A stretch of 27,419 bases of DNA from Desulfobacterales bacterium (GCA_013375385.1 JABXJY010000009.1:1-27419); one strand, 5' to 3'. Positions 14,294 to 22,665 are shown, numbered from the stretch's first letter. Translations and numbers: made by a program. The notes: a model not told the origin generated them from the letters alone.

Positions 14294-16156
14294 CTACGAT
14301 TTAGGAAAGGTGAGGAGAAACTCTGTACCCTTTCCTTTATTACTTTTCACCCTTATGGTACCCCCAAGCGTTTCCACTACTTCTTTAACAAAGTGCAAGC
14401 CCATACCTCTCCCATAGGGATCAATCTTTTTAGCTTCGTGGGTTCGGAAGAATTCATCAAATATCTTAGGGATATCCTCATTGGCTATTCCTATCCCCGT
14501 ATCTTTCACGCTAACTATCACCTGGCTTTCTGAAGCAGAAAGCCCTAACAAGATACTTCCGCCCTTGGGAGTATATTTGATTGCATTGGTGATTAGGTTA
14601 TTGAGGATCTTCTCCATCTCATCCTCCGTTCCCATCAAGATCAGGTCCTCATCTGGCAAAGCAACACTTAGGCTTAATCCTTTTTCCCGAGCACTTGCTC
14701 CAAATAGGTCAACCGCCCTCTGTATCTGCTCCTTTATTGACAGAGGGACCCATTTAACATCCGGCCTCCGTGACTCCCACTGGTAGATGTCCAACAGTGA
14801 TGTCGATACCTCCATAACGGATTCTATACGCCTGTACATCCTCCCAATCAGCTCTTGCTGCTTTTCAGTTAGAGCGCCCACATACCCTTTCAGCATGACC
14901 TCCAGAAGACCCTGGATAGCCATTAATGGCCCTTTCAACTCATGAGTCATCAGCATGATGAAATCGGTTTTTGCCTTATCTTGTCTCTCCAGGGCATCAT
15001 AGATCTTTGCATTTTCTATGAAAATAGCACACTGGCCGGATAAAGCCGAAAGAAAGTTGAGTTCATACTGGCTGAAGCGTCTTTTCTTATTGGTGTATAA
15101 GCGCAGTGTACCTATAACCTTTTCTCTTCCTTTCAAGGGCAAGGCCAACATGCTTACAATGCCCTCTTTACGGGCCTCTTCAGGATATTGAACCGCTGGA
15201 TCGGTAGAGGCATCCAAAACAAAGTGTGGCTCCCCTTCTAGCGCCTTTGCCAGACTCTTATCAGCCTCCACCGGTCCCTTATTGATGTAACCTTCGCTCA
15301 ATCCACAGGCAGATGCCAACTCCAACCGGTTCGTTTTCTCGGCTAGCAGTCGGATGGCAACCCCCTTCACCCCCATGACCTCCATAATGGTGTTGCAGAT
15401 AAAGTCAAGTCTTGGATAGAGTCCAAGAGTAGAGCTGATACCCCTGGCAACCTGATTTAGCAATCGAAGCTCCTGATTGTCTTGCTCAATCTTATGCTGA
15501 AGAGCCATAAGCCGCAGTACCCTCTCCCCTAAGCGCTTAAGCAATGATACGATAAAAGGGCTGGCGATATAGAGTACCGTGTTGAAAAAGAGGAGAAGCA
15601 TCAAGACAAAGAAAGGATTATTTTGTACATCCCGGGATATGAACGATGAACTGTAGACATGGGGGATATAGCCTCCCAATTCGAGAAGGGCTATCAGGTT
15701 GATCGTGATGGCGATTAAGGTGACATAAAGCAAGCAGGCCCTTCTTTCCAGGAGAACCCCACTTAGAATCACATGAAAAAGAAGGTAAAACAGAACAGGG
15801 CTGGCAATCCCCCCGGTGTAATGGAAGAGAAGGGTGATGAAGATCCAATCAATCGCAAACTGGAAATAGGTGAGCCTGTCAGTGAGCTTTGGATCTAGAC
15901 GGGGATGTTTCTTCTTGATGACGAAGAAATAATAATGGAAAAGGATATTGAGCAGGACTACTATGGCACAGAGTAAAAGGACTGTAACGGTTGGAATCTT
16001 GAGATGAATGAGCTGGTTGCCTATGAGTGTGGCCACGATGACCACTCCCACGAGAGCCCATCTCAAAAGGATCCACTGCCTTTCTTTCGAGAGAGGCTCC
16101 TCCCCGCCCATTTCAGGAAAGAGGGCCCCTATTCTCTGAGGGAAAGGATTTCCCAT
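14294..16156 (-). CDS. Membrane histidine kinase with GAF domain
   Basis: This 620-residue kinase has a hydrophobic N-terminal region of about six transmembrane helices (about residues 28-205), with no large external loop. A GAF domain follows (about 225-385; LDFICNTIMEVMGVKGVAIRLL ... LALPLKGREKVIGTLRLYTNKKR), then HisKA with His in MTHELKGPL and an ATPase domain with NNLITNAIKY, DTGIGI and GRGMGLHF. A membrane signal or an intracellular small molecule bound by GAF could be sensed. It begins 17 bp after the receiver gene upstream (16174-16575), so the two are an operon and probably partners. No good ribosome site was found at ATG 16156; coupled translation is plausible. Confidence 0.9.
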   Translation of the reverse strand: MGNPFPQRIGALFPEMGGEEPLSKERQWILLRWALVGVVIVATLIGNQLIHLKIPTVTVLLLCAIVVLLNILFHYYFFVIKKKHPRLDPKLTDRLTYFQFAIDWIFITLLFHYTGGIASPVLFYLLFHVILSGVLLERRACLLYVTLIAITINLIALLELGGYIPHVYSSSFISRDVQNNPFFVLMLLLFFNTVLYIASPFIVSLLKRLGERVLRLMALQHKIEQDNQELRLLNQVARGISSTLGLYPRLDFICNTIMEVMGVKGVAIRLLAEKTNRLELASACGLSEGYINKGPVEADKSLAKALEGEPHFVLDASTDPAVQYPEEARKEGIVSMLALPLKGREKVIGTLRLYTNKKRRFSQYELNFLSALSGQCAIFIENAKIYDALERQDKAKTDFIMLMTHELKGPLMAIQGLLEVMLKGYVGALTEKQQELIGRMYRRIESVMEVSTSLLDIYQWESRRPDVKWVPLSIKEQIQRAVDLFGASAREKGLSLSVALPDEDLILMGTEDEMEKILNNLITNAIKYTPKGGSILLGLSASESQVIVSVKDTGIGIANEDIPKIFDEFFRTHEAKKIDPYGRGMGLHFVKEVVETLGGTIRVKSNKGKGTEFLLTFPKS

Positions 16157-16173
16157 GGAGCACGTCGGTTCTT

Positions 16174-16575
16174 TTAAATCAATTTCTTGACCTTTTCCAG
16201 CAAGGCCTCGAGGCGGATCGGCTTCTCCATGAATTCATCCACTGGCAGAAAGTCTCCATCAGCCTCGGGAGAGAATTTCATATGCGTCTTCTGAGATATA
16301 CCGGTAAGCATGAGAATGGGGATGTGTGAATATTCCCTGTATTCGGATTTTGGGTCCCGGCTTCTGAGTTGGTACGAGACCTGAAATCCTTCTGTTATTG
16401 TATCCATCATCACGTCAAGGATAATAAGATCCGGGTGAATCTCCTTTACGAGCCTGAGTCCCTCGGTACCATTTTCAGCACTGTATACCTCGTAATTGTT
16501 GGCCTCTAAGGTTATCCGGATGCTCTCAACCAGATCAAGGTCATCCTCAATAACTAGAACCTTTGGTTTTTCCAT
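16174..16575 (-). CDS. Stand-alone response-regulator receiver protein
   Basis: This 133-residue protein has only a receiver domain: VIEDDLDLV, phospho-Asp in LIILDVMMDTITEG, Thr in ILMLTGIS and Lys in EFMEKPIRLEAL. The loop after the phospho-Asp is longer than usual (TITEGFQVSYQLRSRDPKSEYREYSHIP spans a short insertion), similar to receivers that work with multi-domain kinases. ATG 16575 has AGGAGG upstream. It is the first gene of a two-gene operon with the GAF kinase. It has no output domain. Confidence 0.9.
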   Translation of the reverse strand: MEKPKVLVIEDDLDLVESIRITLEANNYEVYSAENGTEGLRLVKEIHPDLIILDVMMDTITEGFQVSYQLRSRDPKSEYREYSHIPILMLTGISQKTHMKFSPEADGDFLPVDEFMEKPIRLEALLEKVKKLI

Positions 16576-17048
16576 CCTTCTCCTCCTGTTTTTATACTCA
16601 GTATTGTCAAAACTTTCTTAGCAATTTAGCTATAAAGTTAAGTTTTTTAGCGAGTTAGCGGAAAAAGACTTGTCTCCCCTTGAATCCATACCGCAGGTAT
16701 TTCCTTAATAGCAGAGACCTTTCAACTCCCTTTTTAATTTTTGCTCGAAAGCAAACCTCTCCTACCACACTGATATAAAATTCTCAACCTAAAATTTGGA
16801 TGATTCACTATCTTAAGGTAGCTGGACTTACGCCTCTATTGCTTATAATCCAAGGAAGCTATCGGAGTGTGGTTTACTGTGGATCTTTCTTTGTGAGAAT
16901 AAGGGACCCAAAGACCTTGGAGGGTCAGCCTTTGGCTCATGGCAAATTCGAGGAGATCTCTTGAAGCCTTTTTCTTAACGACCTATCCTTTCCTACTTCT
17001 GTCGACAATCTCTGGTAGGCCTTAGCAGAATAGCTGAGATCTCGGCGG
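16576..17048. other. Intergenic region without recognised gene
   Basis: This stretch of 473 bp lies upstream of the receiver-kinase operon and downstream of the second CBS-receiver pair. It has no credible reading frame. Near 16618-16665 two similar phrases follow each other, TTAGCAATTTAGC and TTAGCGAGTTAGC, which could be a tandem binding site. No convincing terminator or -35/-10 pair was found. Confidence 0.4.
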
Positions 17049-17675
17049 TTACCATATTTCAGCACTTTTTCTCAACTTAAGCCAGCGCCTCTGGGATCGC
17101 GTAAGGGGCCCGATCTGTTCCTCTATCCACGAAATATCACCGGTCAAGATGGCAAGTTTCTCTGGCCCTGTCAAATCATACTCATCTAAGGCATCTGTAG
17201 GATACTCGAGGAGGCTTGTTAAGAATTCATCATCGGATGCGGCCCGCTCCAGAACCCTGATCATCTCCTCCTTGTGAATCAGGATCTGTTCCTCAGGCAC
17301 TTGCGTAGCAGCTATAGCAAGTGCTGAGGCCACCGCCTTGAGAAGTTGATCAGGGGTAAATGGCTTTTCCAGATAATCTGCTGCCCCCAGTTTCATAGCC
17401 TGGACCGCTGACCTGACTGTGGCATACCCGGTGATGATAACAACGGGAAGGGATGGCTTGGCCCTCTTAATATGCATGAGGACCCTCATGCCGCCAATGT
17501 CCGGCATGCGGATGTCGGTCAGGACAATGTCATATGGTCTCTCGATGGCCCAGTTGAGTCCCTCCCGACCGCTCAGCGAGACAGCAACCTCGTAGTTTTC
17601 AGCGGTGAGTATCTTGCTGACACTGTCTAAGACTATCTGTTCGTCATCAATTACCAGGGCTTTCTTTTTTGCCAC
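17049..17675 (-). CDS. Receiver protein with uncharacterised C-terminal domain, copy 2
   Basis: This 208-residue protein has the same receiver domain and helical C-terminal extension as the copy at 12869-13495. The receiver part and most of the extension are encoded by identical DNA; the last 30 or so codons carry several base changes. GTG 17675 follows GGAGG. It lies 74 bp after the second CBS-ACT gene. The lack of any synonymous change over most of the gene shows very recent duplication or gene conversion. Its function is inferred to be phospho-dependent protein interaction, perhaps with the CBS-ACT partner. Confidence 0.88.
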   Translation of the reverse strand: MAKKKALVIDDEQIVLDSVSKILTAENYEVAVSLSGREGLNWAIERPYDIVLTDIRMPDIGGMRVLMHIKRAKPSLPVVIITGYATVRSAVQAMKLGAADYLEKPFTPDQLLKAVASALAIAATQVPEEQILIHKEEMIRVLERAASDDEFLTSLLEYPTDALDEYDLTGPEKLAILTGDISWIEEQIGPLTRSQRRWLKLRKSAEIW

Positions 17676-18385
17676 GGAGGCCCTCCTTTCTACAGCTTGG
17701 TGAGTTCATTCAAAAATCCCTCAATTCGCAATTCACAATTCCTCGATTCCTACCCCACATAGGTAACATTGAAACCCGAGGATCTGAGCTCTTTAGCTAT
17801 TGGTTCGGCATCGTCGCACTGTAATCGTAAAACTACCATATAATAGTCTTCCTCAGGCTCCTTGAGGCTCATCAAACTCAACAAGACCGTTTTATGCTTA
17901 TCAAGGATTTCCATTATCCTCTGCATATTACCAAATACATCAGGAGCCTTTATAGTTATTCTCTTGCCCTTTTTTGTTACCCCCAAAACCCTTGTCATAA
18001 GCCTCACAATATCTGATTCGGTGACAATGCCAACAAGTCTACCACCTTCCACTACCGGAAAGCCGCCATAGCCCATCTCTTGTCCCAATTGCAGGGCCTC
18101 TTCAGGCGGCATATCAGGAGAGATCGTATAGGGCTTTTTGACCATGATATCTTTGACGGTCATCTTGGCCAAAAGGTAATGCAGTTCATGGATGCTCAGG
18201 GCTGTAGCCGGCGAAGGCGATGCCTCGAGAAGCATGTGCTTGGTTACGAGGCCTACCAGTTGATCCTTTTTCATAACCGGCAGTCTTCTAATCCTATGGG
18301 CCTCCATTATCTTTCTGGCATCGTGGATAGAGGTCTTCTCATCAACAGCTACTACATTGGTACTCATAATATCTCTTATTCTCAT
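17051..18385. repeat. Duplicated CBS-ACT + receiver segment, copy 2
   Basis: This is the partner of 12871-14205. The identical core is 17134-18064. Beyond 18385 the sequences are unrelated, and below 17051 they diverge at the stop codon (TAA here, TGA in copy 1). Confidence 0.93.
17750..18385 (-). CDS. AcuB-type CBS-CBS-ACT domain protein, copy 2
   Basis: This 211-residue protein has two CBS domains and a C-terminal ACT-like domain, like copy 1. The C-terminal two thirds are encoded by DNA identical to copy 1, while the first CBS domain differs at several residues (VDEKTSIHD against VDVNTSIHD; MKKDQLVG against MKKGKLVG). The divergence is concentrated at the ligand-binding first CBS pair, so the copies may differ in ligand affinity. 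ATG 18385 has GGAGG upstream. Copy c of the conserved upstream element lies about 90 bp before the start, linking this gene to the hdr and metF2 regulon. Confidence 0.87.
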   Translation of the reverse strand: MRIRDIMSTNVVAVDEKTSIHDARKIMEAHRIRRLPVMKKDQLVGLVTKHMLLEASPSPATALSIHELHYLLAKMTVKDIMVKKPYTISPDMPPEEALQLGQEMGYGGFPVVEGGRLVGIVTESDIVRLMTRVLGVTKKGKRITIKAPDVFGNMQRIMEILDKHKTVLLSLMSLKEPEEDYYMVVLRLQCDDAEPIAKELRSSGFNVTYVG

Positions 18386-18469
18386 TGTTCCTCCGGTTCT
18401 TTATGTCTAAGACATTCTGTATTGAAAATTCCCCTTATTTTTTTAAATTTACTAGTTTAAAGAGGTAGG

Positions 18470-18578
18470 TTCAATGAGGTACTTTACTCAAAAACAAAAG
18501 AATCACACCCATTTATGAATGGGGGTGGTTCTATTTTGTGCCTGTCCCCTATCTCTAGTAGGGAAAATACCTAACTAG
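18470..18578 (-). promoter_or_regulatory. Conserved upstream element, copy c (second CBS-receiver operon)
   Basis: This third copy of the element has a hairpin at 18501-18530 (loop TATG; one A-G mismatch and one G-T wobble), half-sites CCCTA-7-TAGGG and TAGG-7-CCTA at about 18548-18574, and the same gene-proximal GAGTAAAGTACC block. Its distal end abuts the palindromic repeat that begins at 18576. Confidence 0.6.
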
Positions 18579-18718
18579 TATTGCGTTTCATAAAAACCTT
18601 TACACTGTCATTGCGAGGAGCGAAGCGACGAAGCAATCTCAACAAGGCTCACAAACTACACCACGAGATTGCTTCGCTAACGCTCGCAATGACAACTTTT
18701 TAATGAAACGCTATACTA
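18576..18718. repeat. Dispersed palindromic repeat, copy 2 (GTCATTGCGAG type)
   Basis: The outer inverted repeat is TAGTATTGCGTTTCAT (18576-18591) and ATGAAACGCTATACTA (18703-18718). The core at 18607-18693 starts GTCATTGCGAGG and ends CTCGCAATGAC, with arms GAAGCAATCTC / GAGATTGCTTC. It is related in core but not in outer arms to the copy at 2004-2128. It is probably a REP/MITE-like element inserted next to upstream element c. Confidence 0.8.
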
Positions 18719-19015
18719 GAACAAGTATCTGCGGATATCGGCCCGCCCTGGCGCAATAGTTTTGGAGAATTCCCAGGTTGCCGAAAGCCAGCCTGCCCTG
18801 GCGCTGTATGCTCGAATCAGTCCTCTAAGTCAATAGGATGCTTATGGCTCAGATCAGCCTATTTATCCCCTAAGCCAGGTCTGGGCCAGGGCGAAAATCT
18901 GTGTCCTGATTTAAATCAGTATAGGATAAGTGTGCTTGTGTGTCAATGAAAAGGCATCGCAGGATAAGGCAGTGAATAGCATTGGGAGAATCAAGGCTTT
19001 GATTTTTTTATTAAT
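18719..19015. other. Intergenic region with short GC-rich repeats
   Basis: The region contains two copies of a GCC(C/A)GCC-like phrase, CCCGCCCTGGCGC near 18741 and CCTGCCCTGGCGC near 18792, and a reverse-related GGGCCAGGGCG near 18891. A GTG at 18972 with AGGA 7 nt upstream begins a signal-peptide-like reading (MNSIGRIKALIFLL) in a different frame from the lipoprotein gene that follows. Confidence 0.4.
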
Positions 19016-19918
19016 TTGTACTATTTATTTTTTATGGCTATCTTTCAGTTCCTTCTTGCTGTCTCCCATTTGGCCATCCTCGTTGGGTGTGGTATTCTTA
19101 TAGACGGTGTGGATCCTCCAGACAACCTCTTTCCCCATCAATGGATTGGCAATATTGATCAGGTGGATTTCAATGAGCCATCAGGGATTGTCTTTCATCC
19201 TGGGCGTGAAACCCTCTTTATTGTGGGAGATGACGGCGATATCTGCGAAATCCACACAGATGGAACCCTGGTAAAGCAAAAGAGGATTCGTAGTGCCGAT
19301 TTCGAGGGCATAACCTGCGACCCTTCAACTGGCCTTCTGTACATCGCAATCGAGGGCGAGGAAAAGATCATCGAAATCGATCCTGAAGATCTCGGAGTGC
19401 TGCGAGAATTTGCCATCGACAGAACGTTTCGGGGAGCACTGGTCTTAAAGGCCGGGGGTCAGGGCATTGAGGCAATTACTTTCGTAGCCGATCCAAATCA
19501 CCCTCAAGGCGGAACATTCTTTGTTACCAATCAGGGCTTTGATCTGAACAATAACGAAGATCCATCTGCTATCTTTGAACTTGAGGTGCCCCTGAGGACT
19601 GGTTCTGCCAGCGATACAGTGGCAAAGGTAGTCAGGTATTTCTCTGTTGGGGTCATTGACCTTTCCGGACTGTACTATGATGCGATAAGCGGTCATCTAT
19701 ATGTCGTGAGCGATGCAACCAATACCTTGTTTGAGGTTACGAGGCAGGGGAAGATTGTTCAGGCCTACGCTTTTCCAGGGGAGAATCAGGAAGGAATAGC
19801 AGTGGACGCAAATGGGTTCCTTTACATCGCCCAGGATTCAGGAGGAATCATCAAGGTCAAATGGAACAGGAAGGGACAGAAGGCTCAGAAGCAATGGGGT
19901 TTGTGGCTTTTGAGTTGA
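19016..19918 (+). CDS. Lipoprotein with SdiA-regulated-type beta-propeller (N-terminal frame uncertain)
   Basis: The 300-codon frame begins at TTG 19016 (next ATG 19034). A hydrophobic stretch ends in the lipobox LVGC, so the mature protein would be a lipid-anchored exported protein. The rest has repeating blade-like motifs (EPSGIVFHPGRETLFIVGDDGDI, FEGITCDPSTGLLYIAIEGE, GQGIEAITFV, LSGLYYDAISGHLYVVSD, EGIAVDANGFLYIAQD), as in the SdiA-regulated family of beta-propellers. The signal peptide as read lacks a basic N-region and has no ribosome site. A GTG at 18972 in the -1-related frame supplies both (MNSIGRIKALIFLL), and the T-rich junction could carry a frameshift or a sequence error. The ligand or enzyme activity is unknown. 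Confidence 0.75.
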   Translation: MYYLFFMAIFQFLLAVSHLAILVGCGILIDGVDPPDNLFPHQWIGNIDQVDFNEPSGIVFHPGRETLFIVGDDGDICEIHTDGTLVKQKRIRSADFEGITCDPSTGLLYIAIEGEEKIIEIDPEDLGVLREFAIDRTFRGALVLKAGGQGIEAITFVADPNHPQGGTFFVTNQGFDLNNNEDPSAIFELEVPLRTGSASDTVAKVVRYFSVGVIDLSGLYYDAISGHLYVVSDATNTLFEVTRQGKIVQAYAFPGENQEGIAVDANGFLYIAQDSGGIIKVKWNRKGQKAQKQWGLWLLS

Positions 19919-19959
19919 TTTTGGCCTTGTCTTGAGATATATATCAACACTAAGTTGAT

Positions 19960-20028
19960 AAGTGAGCTAAAGTGCCCGCCTGCCTCGCAAGCGAGAGCAT
20001 TGCGGGCAGGCCTAAAGTGAGCTAAAGT
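19960..20028. repeat. Hairpin flanked by AAGTGAGCTAAAGT direct repeats
   Basis: AAGTGAGCTAAAGT occurs at 19960-19973 and 20015-20028, flanking a GC-rich palindrome (GCCTGCC...GGCAGGC with inner TCGC-AA-GCGA). A third copy of the direct repeat is at 25993-26007, before pcm. This is a small dispersed repeat. It lies in the 228-bp gap between the lipoprotein and hbd, in which no clear promoter could be fixed. Confidence 0.7.
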
Positions 20029-20146
20029 TGTGAAAAACCTTGTTGCAACTTAGCATTTGAGATTCAGGTACTTTTAAATTTTAGGCACTTGTTATGGAAT
20101 AATCTTGAGGTAACTTCATTCATCTGATGGTAAGGAGGTCCTGAGA

Positions 20147-21001
20147 ATGGAAATTAAGACGTTAGGTGTAGTTGGTGCAGGTCAAATGGGATCGGGAATT
20201 GCCCAGGTAGCGGCTGCCTATGGGCATAAGGTGATTATGAATGACATAGGAAAAGGATTTGTGGATAAGGGTTTTGCTGCTGTCGAGAATAGTCTTTCCA
20301 GGATGGTAAAGAAGGAAAAGATATCTTCTCAAGAAAAAGACGACATCATTTCCCGGATTAAAGGATCTACGGATATTTCCGATATGAGGGAGGTCGATTT
20401 TGTAGTGGAGGCTGCAACGGAGAATGAGGGGCTAAAGTTAAAGCTATTTGCCGCTCTAGATGGGAGCTGCAGGCAGGATGTAATTTTGGCTTCAAATACC
20501 TCGTCAATCTCTATAACAAAGATTGCTGGAGCAACCAAGAGGCCTCACCAGGTAATAGGTATGCATTTTATGAATCCGGTTCCACTGATGAAATTGGTAG
20601 AGATTATCGGGGGCCTGGCGACCTCTGATGAGACGAGAAAAGTCACCCATGATTTGGCCATTAAACTTGAGAAGTCACCAGTAGAGGCCAATGATTCTCC
20701 TGGCTTTATCAGCAACAGGGTTCTTATGCCCATGATAAATGAGGCTATTTACGCACTATTTGAAGGGGTGGGTACAGCCAAGGCCATCGACGATGTCATG
20801 ACCTTGGGAATGAACCACCCTATGGGCCCTCTGGCCTTGGCCGATTTAATTGGATTAGATACGTGTCTGGCCATAATAGAGGTTCTTTATAAGGATCTTG
20901 GTGACTCCAAGTATAGACCATGCCCCCTGCTTAGAAGGCATGTGGATGCTGGTTGGCTCGGGAGAAAAGCCGGAAAGGGCTTTTATGATTATAGTAGCTG
21001 A
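20147..21001 (+). CDS. hbd: 3-hydroxybutyryl-CoA dehydrogenase
   Basis: This 284-residue NAD(P)-dependent enzyme interconverts acetoacetyl-CoA and 3-hydroxybutyryl-CoA. The Rossmann motif GVVGAGQMGSGIAQ is at the N-terminus; catalytic-region motifs ASNTSSISI, GMHFMNPVPLMKLVEII (active-site His) and NDSPGFISNRVLMPMINEA follow; the C-terminal domain has NHPMGPLALADLIGLDTCL and ends GRKAGKGFYDYS. The length is typical of the single-function bacterial enzyme (no crotonase domain). ATG 20147 has AAGGAGG upstream. It could serve beta-oxidation, fatty or aromatic acid degradation or butyrate formation; no other gene of such a pathway is adjacent. The glycosyltransferase follows after 25 bp. Confidence 0.93.
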   Translation: MEIKTLGVVGAGQMGSGIAQVAAAYGHKVIMNDIGKGFVDKGFAAVENSLSRMVKKEKISSQEKDDIISRIKGSTDISDMREVDFVVEAATENEGLKLKLFAALDGSCRQDVILASNTSSISITKIAGATKRPHQVIGMHFMNPVPLMKLVEIIGGLATSDETRKVTHDLAIKLEKSPVEANDSPGFISNRVLMPMINEAIYALFEGVGTAKAIDDVMTLGMNHPMGPLALADLIGLDTCLAIIEVLYKDLGDSKYRPCPLLRRHVDAGWLGRKAGKGFYDYSS

Positions 21002-21026
21002 AGAGGAGAGTTTGGGAGGCCAGAAG

Positions 21027-22244
21027 ATGTTTGAGCATGAGGTTAACCCTGAGAACATAAAGAAAGCAGAATTTGTTGTAGCAATACCATCCTATAATGA
21101 GGCAGATTCAATAGCCTTTCCAGTCCAACAGGCAGACAAAGGGATACAGTCATTCTTTGGAAATAGGGAATCGGTTATCATAAACTGTGATAATAACTCT
21201 AATGACGGCACAAAGGAGATATTTCTGAGCATAAGGAGCGATACACCAAAAATATACATATCAACAGAACCCGGCATCAAAGGGAAAGGGAACAATTTTA
21301 GAAATCTCTTCAAGAAGATTGTTGATCTTGACGCAAAAGGGGTGGTGGTAGTTGATGCTGATTTAAAGAGTATCATGCCAAACTGGATAAAACACTTAGG
21401 TGAACCTCTGTTTGAGGATTTTGGCTATGTAGCACCCCTCTATGTTAGGCACAAATATGATGGTACCATAACAAACTCTATCGCTTACCCTTTGATACGT
21501 TCCCTCTATGGCAGGAGGGTCAGACAGCCGATAGGTGGCGATTTTGGTTTTTGGGGAAAACTGGCCCAGATCTATCTTGAAAGTGATACCTGGTCAGACG
21601 ATGTCGCCAATTTTGGTATCGATATCTGGATGACTACCCTTGCCATGAACGAAAATGTCCCCATTTGCCAGGCCTTCATGGGCAGGCCAAAGATTCACCG
21701 GCCAAAGGATCCTGGCGGGGATCTCGGGCCCATGTTTCGACAGGTAGTGGGGACTATTTTCAATATGATGGTAGAATTCTATCCTTTCTGGAGTAAGGTA
21801 AAATGGAGCAAGCCGACTGCAATCTTTGGCTTTGGCCTTGGAGAAACTGAGATGCCACCGCCCGTCAAGGTCGATAAGGAAATACTATTTCAAAGGTTTC
21901 ATGAAGGTTTTGACAGGTATGGTCGTATATGGGAGAAGATCCTTCAGAAGGAAACAGGCAATAAACTGCAAGAAATAAGAGAAATGGATCGAGAGCGATT
22001 TGACTTCCCTACACATCTCTGGATCAATGTCTTGATCGATTTTGCCATTGCTTACAGGGATAAATTGTGGGGATTCGATGAACTCTTGGACTCCCTTATC
22101 CCCATATATCTCAGTAAGACCCTTTCCTTTGTCATAAAAACAGACAGGATGTCCGTAAGGGAGGCGGAAGAGTTTATTGAAGAAGAGTGTGTCCAATTTG
22201 AGGCCACCAAGAGCCTTTTGATCCAGCGCTGGAATGGAAGGTAG
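21027..22244 (+). CDS. Glycosyltransferase, GT2/GT81-like
   Basis: This 405-residue soluble glycosyltransferase of the GT-A fold has IPSYNEADSI near the N-terminus, the nucleotide-sugar/metal motif VVVVDADLKS, and acceptor-region motifs RQPIGGDFGFWG and NFGIDIWMTTLAM. These resemble glucosyl-3-phosphoglycerate synthase and mannosylglycerate-type enzymes (GT81/GT78), suggesting a compatible-solute or glycerate-linked product; the exact donor and acceptor are not determinable. The frame is open from 20898, but that part lies within hbd; ATG 21027 with GGGAGG upstream is preferred. A long helical C-terminal region (about 270-405) has no membrane segment. It is in a run with hbd and a receiver gene. 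Confidence 0.8.
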   Translation: MFEHEVNPENIKKAEFVVAIPSYNEADSIAFPVQQADKGIQSFFGNRESVIINCDNNSNDGTKEIFLSIRSDTPKIYISTEPGIKGKGNNFRNLFKKIVDLDAKGVVVVDADLKSIMPNWIKHLGEPLFEDFGYVAPLYVRHKYDGTITNSIAYPLIRSLYGRRVRQPIGGDFGFWGKLAQIYLESDTWSDDVANFGIDIWMTTLAMNENVPICQAFMGRPKIHRPKDPGGDLGPMFRQVVGTIFNMMVEFYPFWSKVKWSKPTAIFGFGLGETEMPPPVKVDKEILFQRFHEGFDRYGRIWEKILQKETGNKLQEIREMDRERFDFPTHLWINVLIDFAIAYRDKLWGFDELLDSLIPIYLSKTLSFVIKTDRMSVREAEEFIEEECVQFEATKSLLIQRWNGR

Positions 22245-22287
22245 ACCTGGTGAGCTATCTGGTCAATTTTTTATAGGGAGATTACCC

Positions 22288-22656
22288 ATGGCCAAGATAT
22301 TAGTCGTGGATGATGAAGAACATATCAGGTTGCTTTACTCCGAGGAGTTAAGTGAAGCCGGTTACGAGGTCATTACAGCCGCGGACGGATATAAATTGAC
22401 GGAGCGGATAGAAAAAGAAAAACCTGATCTAGTCATACTGGATATAAAGATGGTTGATTATAATGGTCTCGATCTATTGCAGGAGATCAGGAACAAATTT
22501 TATAACTTGCCAGTGATTCTCTGTACTGCCTACGATACCTTCAAGGAAGACATCAAATCTATTGCTGCTGACTTTTACGTTATTAAGTCTTTTGATTTGA
22601 CCGAGCTCAAAAACAAGATAGCAATGGCCTTGGAGGCAGAGATACCGTCAACCTGA
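22288..22656 (+). CDS. Stand-alone response-regulator receiver protein
   Basis: This 122-residue receiver domain has VVDDEEHIRLL, phospho-Asp in LVILDIKMVDYNG, Thr in VILCTAYDTF and Lys in YVIKSFDLTEL. It is of the Spo0F/NtrC-receiver type without an output domain. The frame is open from 22234, but ATG 22288 with GGGAG upstream fits the family start (MAKILVVDDE). It lies 43 bp after the glycosyltransferase in the same direction and ends 9 bp before the convergent lptG stop. No partner kinase is adjacent. Confidence 0.9.
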   Translation: MAKILVVDDEEHIRLLYSEELSEAGYEVITAADGYKLTERIEKEKPDLVILDIKMVDYNGLDLLQEIRNKFYNLPVILCTAYDTFKEDIKSIAADFYVIKSFDLTELKNKIAMALEAEIPST

Positions 22657-22665
22657 AACCCTTCC

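Noticed and set aside
16590..16612. Promoter TTGACA ... TATAAA upstream of the 16174-16575 receiver
   Set aside because: The two boxes are only 8 bp apart, far too close for a sigma-70 promoter.
19960..20028. CRISPR-like repeats
   Set aside because: Only two direct copies of 14 bp around a palindrome, with no regular spacers and no cas genes.
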